Assembly (NCBI GenBank): GCA_030674185.1 | Contig: CM060314.1 | Coordinates: forward strand, 26,965,891-27,029,890 | Direction of reading: 5' to 3' | DNA: 64,000 nucleotides | Source: Monoplex corrugatus | Lineage: Eukaryota > Mollusca > Gastropoda > Littorinimorpha > Ranellidae | Shown: positions 1-10,578 of the stretch, piece by piece | How the letters are laid out: every line of letters starts with the position of its first letter | How positions within the stretch are numbered: the first letter of the stretch is position 1 | Notes under the pieces: generated by a model | Database searches by the model: none | The model's input: only the letters and a program-made list of their open reading frames with translations | What the model was told of the DNA's origin: nothing | Made by a program: the position numbers and the translations under genes

Positions 1-935
1 GTAGTAGTAAGAGTACCAGTAATAAGAGCAGCAATAGCAACGGTAGCAGTAGATACAGCAAGAATAACAGTAGCAGTAGTAAGAGCAGTAGTAGTAAGAG
101 CAGCAATAACATTAGCAACAGCAAAACCAGCAATAACAACAGGAGTAAAAAGAGCAACAACAACAGCAGCACTAGTAAAGAGCAGCATTAGTTAGAGCAA
201 CTATACCAACATTAACAATAGTAAGAGCAACAAAAATAATAGTAGCAGTAGTAACAGCAACAATAACAATTGTAGCTGTACTAAGAGCAGCATTAGTTAG
301 AGCAACTATAATAACGTTAACAATAGTAAGAGCAGCAATAACAACATTAGCAGCATTAACAGCGACAATAAAAATCGTAAAAGTAGTAAGGGCAACAATA
401 GTTACAGTACTACTAGTAAGAGCAACAAGAACAACAGTAGCAGTAGTAATAGCAGTAGTAGTAAGAGCAGCAATAACAACAGTAGCAGTAGTAAGAGCAG
501 TAGTAGTAAGAGCAGCAATAACAACAGTAGCAATATCAAAAGCAGTAATAACAACAGTAGCAGTAGTAACAGCAGCAAGAACAAAAGTTGCAATATTAAA
601 GACAGCAAGAACAATAGTAACAGTAGTAAAAGCAGAAATAACAACAGTAGCAGTAGTAACAGCAGTAAGAACAACAGTTGCAATATTAAAGACAGCAACA
701 ACAATAATAGTAGCAACAGTAAGAGCAGCAAAAACAACAGCAGTAGTAAGGTAAGCATTAGAAACAGCAATAACGACAACAGTGAAAGTAGTTAAAGCAG
801 CAATAACAACAGCAGCAGTACTAAGAGCAACATTTAGAACGATAGCAGCAGTAAGAGCAGCAATAACAACAGCAGTAGTAGTGACAGCACCAATAACAAC
901 AGCAGTAGTGATAACAGCACAGGCAAAGTTCTATC
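1..935. repeat. Degenerate AGT/AGC/AAC trinucleotide array
   Basis: About 930 bases are built almost only from AGT, AGC, AAC, AAT and AGA triplets, with a recurring motif like GTAGCAGTAGTAAGAGCAGC. Interruptions are frequent, so the array is old or imperfectly homogenised. On the minus strand it reads as poly-leucine, which is a composition effect and not a gene. The array starts before the window. Confidence 0.9.
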
Positions 936-944
936 GAAGAGATC

Positions 945-1379
945 TCTAACTGCGTACCCTTTGTGTAAAAAACACCTCCAACACCAGGTTTTCTACTACG
1001 TCTTCATAGACTTCAAGAAGGCGTTTGACAGAGTCCAGCAAGAGGTACTATGGGCCATGATGACGAAATTCAAATGGGGCAAAGGCTTATCAACATCATC
1101 CAGTGCTATGGGAGAGTGGTTCCATACTCAGATTGGAGTTTGTCAGGATTGCCTTCTATCCCCACGCTCTTCAACATATTCCTGGAATGCATTATGACTG
1201 ATGCACTCGAAGATCATGTCAGCACAGTCTGCGCTGAAGGAAGAACCATCACGAACCATCGCTTCGCAGATGACACAGATGGCCTGGGAGGCAGTGAGAA
1301 AGAACCTGCCGGGCTCGTTAAAAGATTAGATGAAACATCGACAAGATATGGCATGGAAATCAGCGCCGATAATAAATAA
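945..1379 (+). pseudogene. Broken reverse transcriptase fragment of a non-LTR retrotransposon (LINE)
   Basis: Two overlapping frames together spell a reverse transcriptase palm. The first (from about 961) contains VFIDFKKAFDRV, the motif A block with its catalytic aspartate. The second (from about 1050) contains PTLFNIFLECIMTDALEDH and then FADD at 1263-1274, the metal-binding motif C. The jump between frames near 1080-1100 marks a frameshift, and the spacing between motif A and the GVCQDCLLSP-like motif B is short, so some palm sequence has been lost. The reading ends at a stop at 1377-1379, before any thumb or C-terminal region. It differs from the RTE-like and L2-like families elsewhere in the window. 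The clade is not assigned. Confidence 0.8.
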
Positions 1380-1620
1380 TCCAAAACAAGTGCGACTGCC
1401 CGCATTCAAGCAAACAGGAACCAGAAAACACAAAAATATAATCAGAACGCGTATTTGATATAACCAGACAAGACAAGCGCAAATTTTCGGCCAACTGGCC
1501 CCTGTCAAGCGTAAATGTAAGATTACAAATGAACAAACACCAAATACAAAAATTTGGAGAAAAAGACTGAAACTGCCCTGCTGCTTCGTCCAATGAGAGA
1601 AAAGGGTTTTACAAAAGTAC
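1380..1620 (+). repeat. Dispersed repeat family A, copy 1
   Basis: About 240 bases match 61500-61725 closely (same strand) and the reverse complement of 17945-18060 in part. The shared core contains AATTTTCGGCCAACTGGCC, with a 12-bp palindrome-like GGCCAACTGGCC centre. It directly abuts the broken reverse transcriptase, so it could be the 3' part of that element, but the other two copies have no reverse transcriptase beside them. Confidence 0.7.
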
Positions 1621-2640
1621 ACATATAAAAATAAATGATGTCAACCCTTAACAACAACAACAACAAAATAAAATAACAATGCTGCCAGTGCTTGTAAGAT
1701 TTTCTATGAAAAAGAAGTAAATTACAGACACAGAATCAACGGGAAAGATGGAAGTAAAGGAAGCTTTAAGACAAACAAGAAGAGGGGGAGACACGTCAAC
1801 TAACGCAATGATGATAACAGATTATCTATAAACTTCGCCACGTCAATAAGTTATAACAAAAATTTCTAATAAAAAAAGCCAATTCACCTTGCTATTTAAG
1901 TCTACCCGTATCATCTTAATATTCTTTCTTTGCAACAGTCAGCAGATCTTCATTGACTAAAATACTGTTGATAGTTTTGCAGATTTTCTTCCTGATACTG
2001 TGTGTGTGACTAATGTATGCAAGGCCATTATTTTTTCTGGAATATCTCATTTTCGCACTCTCAATTCTTATTTATAGCTCTGCTGTCTGTGTCCAGAGCT
2101 CTGGTGCACAACACGTTTCTAACTCTTAGAAATATTCTAACTGTCCCTCTTCCCCCGTGGGGATACCAGGGGCTCTTTCAGTATAAATAGCATCCCCACC
2201 TTTTGGAAATTCTGTGATACAAATTTCTTTCTTCTACCTCCCTCCTTTGCTTTCTGTCATCTCTTCCTATCTTCTTCCTTGCTGGTGCATTTCACCAGTA
2301 TGTGTTGTATAAAGATATATATACTTTCTCATAGAAGTGATAAATGGAAACATGTATTGGTTGCTTGTTTGGCTCTAAGCGAAAGTGCCGTTCAGGAGCA
2401 ATTTTAGGTAATTTAGGCCAATTTTCATGTACGTTTTAATGTCCTTAATTACGTTCACTTTTGTATTCAGACTTTTTAAAAATATTCCTTTGGTGATAAA
2501 TTGGACGGAATGGTGATGAATTGGATGGAATGGTCAACGCCAGGGGCACATCCTTAGATTATGTGCGCGCATGCATTGATATGTGTAGTTGATTTTCCCC
2601 CCCAGCTTTTTTTCCCCAATTAGATGTTTAAAATGGTTAT
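1621..2640. other. AT-rich sequence with no recognised feature
   Basis: I see no supported open frame, RNA or repeat longer than short AT or CTT-rich runs in this kilobase. The 2220-2290 part is pyrimidine-rich. Confidence 0.5.
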
Positions 2641-2642
2641 CA

Positions 2643-2705
2643 CCTTGATATTGCTCTGTGCAGTCGGCTGGCCTTTAAACAATAAGAATAATAATACGAA
2701 TAATT
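2643..2705 (+). repeat. Short retroelement-tail-like repeat
   Basis: The segment with TGCAGTCGGCTGG followed by CTTTAAACAATAAGAATAAT is repeated at 16872-16925. It resembles a shared 3' tail of SINEs or LINEs because both copies run into A/AT-rich short repeats. Confidence 0.5.
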
Positions 2706-2794
2706 ACGGCTCTATTGTTAGAGCACAATGCCCTTAACGCAGGGATTTTGAGTTCAATTCTTGAGGGGGGGGGGGAGGGAGGCACTTTTTCACA

Positions 2795-2866
2795 CAGGCT
2801 GGTCGGTTATACTGACAGAGCTGTGGACTCTAAATCTGATATCTGAAGATCAACTCCAGCCCCCCA
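2795..2866 (+). repeat. tRNA-like SINE head, degenerate
   Basis: The segment CACAGGCTGGTCGG to ACTCCAGCCC aligns with the reverse complement of 6813-6885, including a shared CTGTGGACTC core and a GGAGTTCATTCCC-like degenerate B box. Both look like decayed tRNA-derived promoter heads. The neighbouring stretch 2705-2765 (GTTAGAGCAC, GAGTTCAATTCTT) could be another such head. Confidence 0.4.
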
Positions 2867-3239
2867 AATTAAAAACGGGGCTATTCGCGGTCCACCTGAC
2901 CGTTTCCATCATTCTAGTGATGACAGCTTAGTGTTTCAAGGTCCCTCTCCCTCCATCCCCATTTCAAGACCTTGCCTGCGAATAGAGTTTTGCACAGGCT
3001 TACGGGGTCTGCCAGACAATAGCTGGCAGATTTGGGTGAAGCGCATATGGAACTGTCGAGTGCGATGAATCTCTCTTGAGCAAACTCCAGACTCCAGTGT
3101 TACATACGTTCTCGCCAAAAACGCTTAAATTATTTTCACATCTAAAATGCTTGCAGGACAAGGAAACATGCTGTACAACTGGGCCCTGGACTTTGCTTGT
3201 GTACCGGAAGAAAGACAGGAATAGTGTATCGTATTTTTT

Positions 3240-3484
3240 TGCTCTCTTCTATGTAACAAGGGATTGATCATGTGAAATCTTCGTGCTGCCATTCCTGTAG
3301 GGGAAAGCGTCGCTGTAGTATAGCACCACACATTTTTTTCTGTGCATATTTCAGTTTTCATATGAAAGTGAATTTTGCTACACAGTTTTGCCACGATCGA
3401 CACCTTTGTTGCTGCGGGATCTTTAACGTGCATTGAGTTAGTGCTGCACAGGCGATTTCATTTGATCGTTTCATCCGAAAGACT
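3240..3484 (+). repeat. Dispersed SINE-like family B, copy 1
   Basis: This segment shares two ordered blocks with 25826-26075. The first runs from ATCATGTGAA through GTGCTGCC to a TAGCACCAC-like box. The second is GCTGCGGGATCTTTAACGTG. Spacing is similar in both copies. It is non-coding. Confidence 0.6.
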
Positions 3485-3490
3485 ACTACT

Positions 3491-3520
3491 ACTAATAATA
3501 ACAATATTTATATAGCGCAA
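3491..3520 (-). mobile_element. L2-like LINE 3' terminus, left part of a split copy
   Basis: The sequence ACAATATTTATATAGCGCAA preceded by (CTA/ATA) repeats is the minus-strand 3' end of the same element seen at 23546 and 45524. It stops abruptly at 3520 where RTE-like copy 1 begins, and resumes at 4868. Confidence 0.85.
3514..3520. repeat. Target-site duplication, left half (AGCGCAA)
   Basis: AGCGCAA occurs here and again at 4868-4874, flanking RTE-like copy 1. In uninterrupted L2 tails (45554-45575) the site reads TATAGCGCAAAATCTTGAT with the motif once, so this is a 7-bp duplication from insertion. Confidence 0.85.
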
Positions 3521-3523
3521 TAT

Positions 3524-4843
3524 ATCAATTTTCATTGCACTTCCAAAGAAGACAGGGGCTATAGAATATAAACTCCATCGCACAATCAGTTTGATGAGTC
3601 ATGTAACAAAAATCCTGTTAAGAATAATCATGATGAGGTCAAGGAATAGAATCAAAAGAGAAATAGCAGAGGAACAGTGTGGATTTGTGGAAGGGAAAGG
3701 AACTATTAATGCCATATACATCCTAAGAACTATCATAGAGAGGTCAATTGAGATGAATAAGGATTTGTATTTATGCTTTGTTGACTATACTAAGGCTTTT
3801 GATCGGGTACGACATGAAGAATTGATCAACCAAATGGAGAGACTCAATGTTGATGGAAAAGATCTACGAATAATCAGAAACATGTACTGGGAACAAACAG
3901 CTGCACTGAAAATAGAAAACAATAAAAGCTCTTTCCAAAACATCAAAAGAGGAGTCAGACAGGGTTGTGTTTTGTCACCAGATCTGTTTTCACTTTACAG
4001 CCAAATCATAGAAACCTAGAAGAAGACCTTGGATTAAAGGCTGGAGGGAAAATGATAAACAACATTCGGTACGCAGATGACACCGTGCTAATTGCAGAAA
4101 ATGAAAGGGACCTACAAAACCTTGTGAATATACTAGAAATAGAAAGCAAAGGTAAGGGGCTGGAACTAAACAGCAGGAAGACATAAGTCATGGTGATCAG
4201 TAAAAAACATTAAATCCCCTCATGCAAAATAACAACAAATGGCACAACTTTGACACAGGTTAATAAGTTTAAATACCTGGGAATGGTCATTTCATCAGAC
4301 GGTAGATGCACATCGGAAATAGCCGGCAGAATCGGCCAAGCCAAAACAGCATTCAAGAAGATGAAAAACATTCTTACCAACAAATGCCTATCACATAACA
4401 TCAGGAAGAGAGTTCTTGAATGTTATACAGAACCAATACTGTTGTACGGATGTGAGGCATGGACAGTCAACAAACAAAACCAGAACAAGATTGAGGCAGC
4501 CGAGATGTGGTTTCTAAGCAGAATGTTGAGATTTCCATGGTCAGCAAAGAAAACTAACGAGACAGTCTTGATGGAGGCAGACACAAGTAGATCATGCATA
4601 AGGAAGATTAGGAAAAGACAGGCAACATTCATAGGCCATTTTATGAGGAAGAGGAATTTGGAGCACCTGGTCACAACGGGAAAACTAGAGGGAAAGAGAG
4701 CACCAGGTAGACCCAGGGAGAAAATGCTAGACGGACTTGCGGAGTGGCTGAAGATGAGGAGGGTGGAGGAGATGCTTGAGGCAACAAGAGATAGAGACAG
4801 ATGGAAGTCCATGATCGCTAACGCCATGCGGCAGGACACCTGA
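3524..4843 (+). pseudogene. Reverse transcriptase and C-terminal region of RTE-like copy 1, disrupted
   Basis: Reverse transcriptase motif A is FVDYTKAFDRV (3777-3809), motif B is RQGCVLSP (3957-3980) and motif C is YADD (4070-4081), so the catalytic residues are intact. A 4-base deletion near 4010 (relative to 57832-57845 in copy 3) shifts the frame between motifs B and C. After that the frame runs to the end apart from two in-frame TAA stops, at 4184-4186 and near 4211. The C-terminal part (4250-4843) includes KYLGMVIS, a YGCEAWT block, and IGHFMR, and ends MRQDT followed by TGA, the first unit of the tail. Confidence 0.85.
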
Positions 4844-4865
4844 TGATGATGATGATGATGATGAT
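4841..4865 (+). repeat. (TGA)n tail of RTE-like copy 1
   Basis: About eight TGA units begin with the stop codon of the element's open frame. The same junction is seen in copy 2 (18567-18577, minus) and copy 3 (58671-58686). Confidence 0.9.
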
Positions 4866-4867
4866 CA

Positions 4868-5236
4868 AGCGCAAAATCTTGATATAACTCTAATCTAAGC
4901 GCTGAACATACACATATGCACGCTTGCACACACACGCGCACACATACATACACATGGCTATGAGTGGGAAAAAAGAAGAAATGGGAAAAAGAAGAAAAGC
5001 AATGGAAAATTACAGAAAACATATTACATACAAATATAAATTACAATGTGATTCCACACCGAGTGGAGACAGGCTGCAGTGGGGAGTTGAGTGAGGTCAG
5101 GATTTTATGCAGAGGAGAAAAGATGAGTTTTGAGAGCGGACTTGAACGAGATAAAAGTAGGTTGCTGACGGACTGAGAGAGGAAGTTTGTTCCAGGAGAG
5201 TGGACCAGAAACAGAGAAGGCACATGGACCACCACT
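4868..5236 (-). mobile_element. L2-like LINE 3' end, right part of the split copy (5'-truncated)
   Basis: It continues the tail begun at 3491: AGCGCAAAATCTTGAT, an AC-rich spacer (4908-4955), then the conserved 3' region that matches 23800-23970 and 45780-45960. The minus-strand translation of 5060-5230 still shows the C-terminal NKLPLSVRQ-type region in broken form. The match ends near 5236, so the copy is 5'-truncated. Confidence 0.85.
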
Positions 5237-5264
5237 TTCGATTCAGTGAAAGAGGGATGGGGGA

Positions 5265-5345
5265 GAATACCCCTGTCATATCCATGATTCGAACTCAACT
5301 TTCTCGTAGGAAGATGCTCTAACCGGCAAGTCACTTTACTACGGA
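5265..5345 (-). repeat. tRNA-like SINE head
   Basis: Read on the minus strand, GCCGGTTAGAGCATCTTCC resembles a pol III A box region and GAGTTCGAATC (plus-strand 5286-5296) is a good B box. The ends do not pair as an acceptor stem, so this is a tRNA-derived SINE promoter, not a tRNA gene. Confidence 0.6.
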
Positions 5346-5659
5346 TACAAGCTTCAGTGATCTCATTCGAACATTAATGACAGTAAAAGTGTTGCTCCGT
5401 GCCACTCAGATACAACGTCAGCAGTAACCATAATGAAAGCAGCAGCAGCGACAACAGAAACAGCGGTAGTGTCATCAGCTCCTCTATAACTTCCATCCCA
5501 TTATAATGCGAACAAAAGATGTCCTAAGAACGACAACCCCTGCAGGTGAATGGCGACCTTTCTGGACAGCGTGCTAAGGGAGAAAACTGTGTCGCAGATT
5601 CAATACCATTCGTTAACGATCACTGGACTGGAGGGTAGGACAAGAACGAGAATAAGGAC

Positions 5660-5663
<4 letters not shown>
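5346..5663. other. Unassigned sequence
   Basis: A degenerate AGC/AAC-rich patch lies at 5420-5480, similar in flavour to the array at the window start. Nothing else is supported. Confidence 0.4.

Positions 5664-5750
<87 letters not shown>
5664..5750. repeat. (GA)n microsatellite
   Basis: Uninterrupted GA dinucleotides over about 86 bases. Confidence 0.98.
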
Positions 5751-5752
<2 letters not shown>

Positions 5753-6812
5753 GCACGCATACCGCACGTGGCGCTCATACACGCACACACACTGATTTTT
5801 GAAAGGGATTGAACAAAGTAGCAACATCAATGGAATCGGGTTAAGAGCTATACAATTCTGCATCTCTCCTGTCTATCCATTTGCCTCCCCCCCCTTCTCT
5901 CTCCTTCTCTCTGTGTCCCTCTCGCTTTCCCTCATCCTTTGTCCATTCATTAGAAAATGTAAGTGATCCAATTACCAAGCGATATCAATGGATTCAGGGA
6001 CTGTTCAAGATGGATTCATCAGACTTGGTCGATTCCACATGTGCTTCATCCAGATCTGCCAATGATTATCTGACAGGCTCTTTCAGCCTGAGCAAAATCT
6101 TATGCAATGGCAAGGTCTTGAAACGGGGAGGCAGAGGGATTGTTGTTATTTCTGTTTAAAGCTCAGCCGACAGCATAGAGCCACATCAGGCTGTAACCAT
6201 TTCAAAACATACACAGTACTTCAACAGGAAAAAAAATGGAAAAGAAAACTGAGTAAACATTTCAATGTATTCGCGCACACAATTTAAGGATATGCCCACG
6301 ACGATGACCACTCCATCCATCCAATTTATGACATAGAGGATTAAATTTAAAAAAAACAACCAAAGAAATCTGAATACAAATTTAAACACAACTGAGGACT
6401 TTAAAACACACGAAACGGACCCTAATTCCCTGAAATGCTTCTGAACATCACATTTCCCTAGAGGCAAAAATGCATGAATACATGTACCCAATTATCAATC
6501 CTAATAAAAAATAGTAAGACTCTATCGAACACATGCAGGTGAATGGACCAGCAAGGCACACACTGATAAGCAGAAACGACAAAAAGCAAAGAAAGAAAGC
6601 AGAAACAAAATGAGTGACGGAAAAGAAGAAATTTCTCGCACAGGTGGATATACTATTTATGATGAAAGAGACCCCAGCATCCCATAGGGGCGGGGGTAGG
6701 GGTGAGAGTGAGTGGGGTGAGCATGAGATCTATGAAGCACCAAGTTGACACCACCAGAATGACTGAAGCATTAAGATGGGCAGCAGCGAAACCGGTTTTT
6801 ATGCTGCAGGCT
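5751..6812. other. Unassigned sequence
   Basis: About 1 kb with no supported gene. A CT-rich run is at 5882-5930 and a GGGGCGGGGGTAGGGG G-rich run at 6687-6702. Open frames here are short and have no recognisable domain. Confidence 0.4.
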
Positions 6813-6885
6813 GGGAATGAACTCCAGACATCAGATCCTGAGTCCACAGATTTATCAACAGAGCCAGCCAGCCTGTGTTATGAAT
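6813..6885 (-). repeat. tRNA-like SINE head, degenerate (second copy)
   Basis: The reverse complement matches 2795-2866, including the CTGTGGACTC core and a GGAGTTCATTCCC B-box-like element. Confidence 0.4.
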
Positions 6886-6954
6886 TGATTCAGGGGACTG
6901 GTAAATTCTTTCCATACGTGTTTCTGTTCTCTCTCTATCTCTGTCTCTCTCTGA

Positions 6955-6963
6955 TTGTGTGTG

Positions 6964-6996
<33 letters not shown>

Positions 6997-7056
6997 TGTG
7001 CGCGTGCGTGCATGTGAGTGAGTGTGTGTGTGAGTACGAAGGGAGAAGGACACACA

Positions 7057-7087
<31 letters not shown>

Positions 7088-7147
7088 CACCGCACGCGCG
7101 CGCGCGCGCACACACACACACACACCACACACACACACACACACACA
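6955..7147. repeat. (GT)n and (CA)n tracts in opposite orientation
   Basis: A GT/GC tract (6955-7035) is followed by a CA/CG tract (7051-7147) on the same strand. The two arms are mutually complementary. Confidence 0.95.
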
Positions 7148-7389
7148 GAGTTTCTCTGTCTGTTTCTGTCTCTCCATTCATTAGAACAAGAAAATGAACC
7201 AATTAGCGAGCAATATCAATGTACTGTGCTAATCAGAAAGTGGGCTGAGAGGAGATAAATTCTTCTCATGATGGATCGTTCATTGTAAGACAAATAAAAC
7301 ACCCATCCATAATTCTATGGGAATCAGGGGGACTGGAACCAGTCAATGTCAGCACTGAACTGTAAGGAAAAATTGTGAAGTGACAGACC
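7148..7389. other. Unassigned sequence between repeats
   Basis: No gene or repeat structure is recognised here. Confidence 0.4.
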
Positions 7390-8165
7390 TCAGTCCCCTC
7401 AAGTTAGATCTCAATCATTTCAGGTCAGACCTTGATCAATCAGACTTTAATCCTTTCCAGTCAGAACTCAATCAGTCAAACCTCAATCCCCTCAAGAAGA
7501 CTTCAATCATCAGACCTTGATTCTCTCAAGTCAGACCTCAATCAATCAGACCTCAATCCTCTCATGTCAGACCCCAATCAATCAATCCATTTTAGGTTAA
7601 ACCTCAATCAATCAGACCTCAATCCTCTGAGATCAAGCCTCAATCAACCAGACCTCAATCCTCTCAGGTCAAACCTCAATCAATCAGACCTCAGTCCTCT
7701 TTTGTCAGACCTCAGTCCTCTAAGGTCAGAGAAGTCAATCAGACTTTAATCCTTTTAGGTCAAACCTCAGTCAACCAGACCTCACTCCTCTCAGGTCAAC
7801 CTCAATCAATAAAGCCTCAATCCTCTCAGGTCAGACTCAATCAATTAATTTTCTAAAGCCAGAACTCAATCAATCAGCCCTCAATCTTCTCTAGAAGACC
7901 TCACTCAATCAGACCACGATCCTCAAAGATCAGGCCTCAATCAATCAGTCCTCAATCCTATCAATCAGACCTCAAACCTCTCAAGTCAGACCTCAATCAA
8001 TCAGACCTCAGTCCTCTGAGCTGAAGTCAGATCTGAAATAATCAGACCTCAATCCTCTTAGGTCAAACCTCAATCCTCTCTCTTCAGATTTCAATCTTCT
8101 CACATCAGATCTCAATCCTCTTACGCCTCACCTCAATCCTCTCACGTCAAACCTTAATCTTCTCA
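7390..8165 (+). repeat. 36-bp minisatellite (two 18-bp half units)
   Basis: The unit alternates TCAGACCTCAATCAATC with AGACCTCAATCCTCTCA, giving a period near 36 bases with many substitutions and some half-unit losses over about 775 bases. The open frame at 7432-7749 (repeating DLNQSDLNPL) is a by-product because 36 is a multiple of three. Confidence 0.92.
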
Positions 8166-8247
8166 GCTGCAGTAGCAGCAACAGCAAGTAAAACGAAACT
8201 AATGGTGCTAACAAATACAAAGAGAAGATAAAATAATGAGACAGGAC

Positions 8248-8290
8248 ATTAAATAAGTAAGATAAGATAAGATAAGATAAGATTAATCTT
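8248..8290 (+). repeat. (GATAA)n run
   Basis: About seven GATAA units are followed by TAATCTTTATTTGCAAGGG. The layout resembles a retroelement end read from its tail, but there is no second copy here to test it. Confidence 0.5.
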
Positions 8291-8466
8291 TATTTGCAAG
8301 GGTAATGGAAAAGCAGTATAAGCACATCTTTTCTTTAGCTTAAGCCTTTGCCCCATGGGAGAATAAAACATCTTATCTAAATGACGAAATGTTTGAACAA
8401 ACTAACCATGCATAATGTCATTACGCACATGTAATGACAAAACAATAATGAAAAAGATGAAAGATC

Positions 8467-8781
8467 GGGGGGGGGGGGGGGAGAGGAGGAACGGAGGATG
8501 AGGAGAAGGAGGAGGAACAGATGGAGAGGAGGAAGAGGAGAAGGAGAAGGAAGAAGAAGAAGAAGAAGAAGAAGAAGAAGAGAAGAAGAAGAAGAAGAAG
8601 AAGCGAAGAAGAATGCGAAGAAGAAGAATGCGAAGACGAAGAAGAAGAATGCGAAGACGAAGAAGAAGAATGCGAAGAAGAAGAAGGAATGCGAAGAAGA
8701 ATGCGAAGAATGCGAAGAAGGAAGAAGAAGAAAGAAGAAGAAGAAGAAGAAGAAGAAGGAAGAAGAAGAAGAAGAAGAAGC
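8467..8781. repeat. Poly-G and (GAA)n polypurine tract
   Basis: A run of about 14 G is followed by more than 280 bases of almost pure purine on the plus strand, mainly GAA and GGA with GCGAAGAA interruptions at 8613-8720. Arg/Glu/Lys-rich open frames across it are composition artefacts. Confidence 0.95.
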
Positions 8782-8879
8782 TCGTTAACTTTTCGAATAA
8801 CGTTCAGAAGCCCAAAGTATATACACAGAAGCGTGGACGAAAGAAATCAATCACTTAGCAAAGAAAAATGAATAACAGA

Positions 8880-8882
8880 GAA

Positions 8883-8946
<64 letters not shown>

Positions 8947-9133
8947 AACACACAGACAGAGAGACAGAGGAGACAGACAGGAAGAGATAGATAGATAGAA
9001 GAGAGAGAGAGAGAGAGAGAGAGGGGAGAGAGGACAGAGAGAGAGAGAGAGAGAGAGATCAAATTACAAACTATGTACTTGCAAGTTCAATCATTATAGG
9101 TCCACAGCTATTTGTCCGTGGTGTGTGTGTGTG

Positions 9134-9177
<44 letters not shown>

Positions 9178-9390
9178 TGTGTGTGTGCGTGTGTGTGTGT
9201 GTGCGTGTGTGTGTGGTGTGTATGTGTGTGCACGCATGCGTGCGTGTGTGTGTATGAGTGCGTGCATGTATGTGTGCATCTTTGCACTGCATGAACGAGC
9301 CATCGAGAGAGGGAGATAGTAGATAGAGGGGAGGAGAGAAAGAGAGAAAGATGGGAAAAAAAAGATAGAGAGAGAGAGAGAGAGGAGAGA

Positions 9391-9456
<66 letters not shown>

Positions 9457-9515
9457 TTCAAATTACAAACTATGTACTTGCAAGTTCAATCATTATAGGT
9501 CCACAGCCATTTGTC

Positions 9516-9555
<40 letters not shown>

Positions 9556-9741
9556 GTTTTGTGCACGCGTGCGTGCGTGTGTGTGTGAGTGCGTGTATGT
9601 ATGCGTGCATCTTTGCACTACATGAACAAGCCATCGAAAGAGGGAGATAGAGATAGAGAAAGAGAGAGGGGGGGGGGGGGAAGAAAAGATGGGAAAAAAG
9701 AAAAAGATAGATAGACAGACAAAGAAGAGAAGGAGGGCGTG

Positions 9742-9790
<49 letters not shown>

Positions 9791-9853
9791 TGAGCGAGAG
9801 AGAGAGAGAGAGAGAATTGTAATAATAATAAGATCATGATATAAACGAGAGAG

Positions 9854-9901
<48 letters not shown>

Positions 9902-10018
9902 GAGAGAGAGAGAGAGAGAGAAGAGAATTATTATAAGAAGAATGATCATGATATAAACGAGAGAGAGAGAGAGAGAGAGAAGAGAGAGAGAGGAGAGAGG
10001 GAGAGAGAGAGAGAGTTT
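8880..10018. repeat. GA/GT microsatellite block with two internal duplications
   Basis: A non-repetitive core with AACTATGTACTTGCAAGTTC, followed by GT tract, a CATCTTTGCACT box and GA tract, occurs twice (from 9059 and from 9457), giving a tandem duplication of about 395 bases. A second shorter duplication repeats ATCATGATATAAACGAGAG at 9832 and 9945. Confidence 0.9.
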
Positions 10019-10539
10019 TAACGATTTTGATCAATAACCCTTATGCAAGAGATGATCATGTTGTTTGTGACAATCTTTTCATTCTACAAACAGAACCCTC
10101 CCTCCCCTTGTCTGTTATCAGTTCGATTTATGAGATGTTTGCGTTCATTCAAAGCATTTTCATTTTCATATCCACTGTTAATTTGAAATCACGAAACAAA
10201 AATTAAAAAAGAATGTTTATCAAGGTTATTCGTTCGAAGTAATCTCTACAGATTTAATTTCTATGTTATTAGGATAGACATGATATAGTGAGGAGAGAAA
10301 CAGAAGAAGAAGAAAAGAATACTATGCTTCTGGTCATATTTCGATGCTTGAAATGCATTTGAACGGATATGTACAGATGAGGTTTCCCAAGTGTTTTTAC
10401 TGACGGTACAACCGGAGAAGCTGGAGAAATTGTACGCTGTAGCTCACAGGCATATTTCATGTATTTTTCAGCCCCACAATCACACTTTTTATTCGTGACC
10501 CAGCTCATTCACACGCTCATACGGACGCACGCACGCGCT
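10019..10539. other. Unassigned sequence
   Basis: AT-rich, with no supported gene. It contains GACGCACGCACGCGC at 10524. Confidence 0.4.
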
Positions 10540-10543
10540 AGAC

Positions 10544-10578
<35 letters not shown>

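Larger units (their letters stand above)
3521..4867 (+). mobile_element. RTE-like non-LTR retrotransposon, copy 1 (5'-truncated)
   Basis: About 1.35 kb of the 3' half of the element. It begins in the middle of the reverse transcriptase coding region at the sequence matching 57359 in copy 3, lacks the endonuclease and ends in a TGA repeat at 4841-4865. Truncation at the 5' end with a short repeat tail and target-site duplication is what target-primed reverse transcription produces. Short tandem-repeat tails instead of poly(A), and almost no 3' UTR, are typical of the RTE group. Clade placement is inferred from these traits and not from a phylogeny. Confidence 0.85.

Noticed and set aside
402..779. 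Poly-leucine open frame on the minus strand
   Set aside because: It is a translation of the AGT/AGC/AAC triplet array and has no non-leucine domain.
7432..7749. Open frame with 12-residue repeats (DLNQSDLNPL)
   Set aside because: It is produced by a 36-bp minisatellite. The frame is lost outside the array.
8498..8871. Arg/Glu/Lys-rich open frames
   Set aside because: They arise from the (GAA)n polypurine tract. The same applies at 10623-11087 and 34520-34981.
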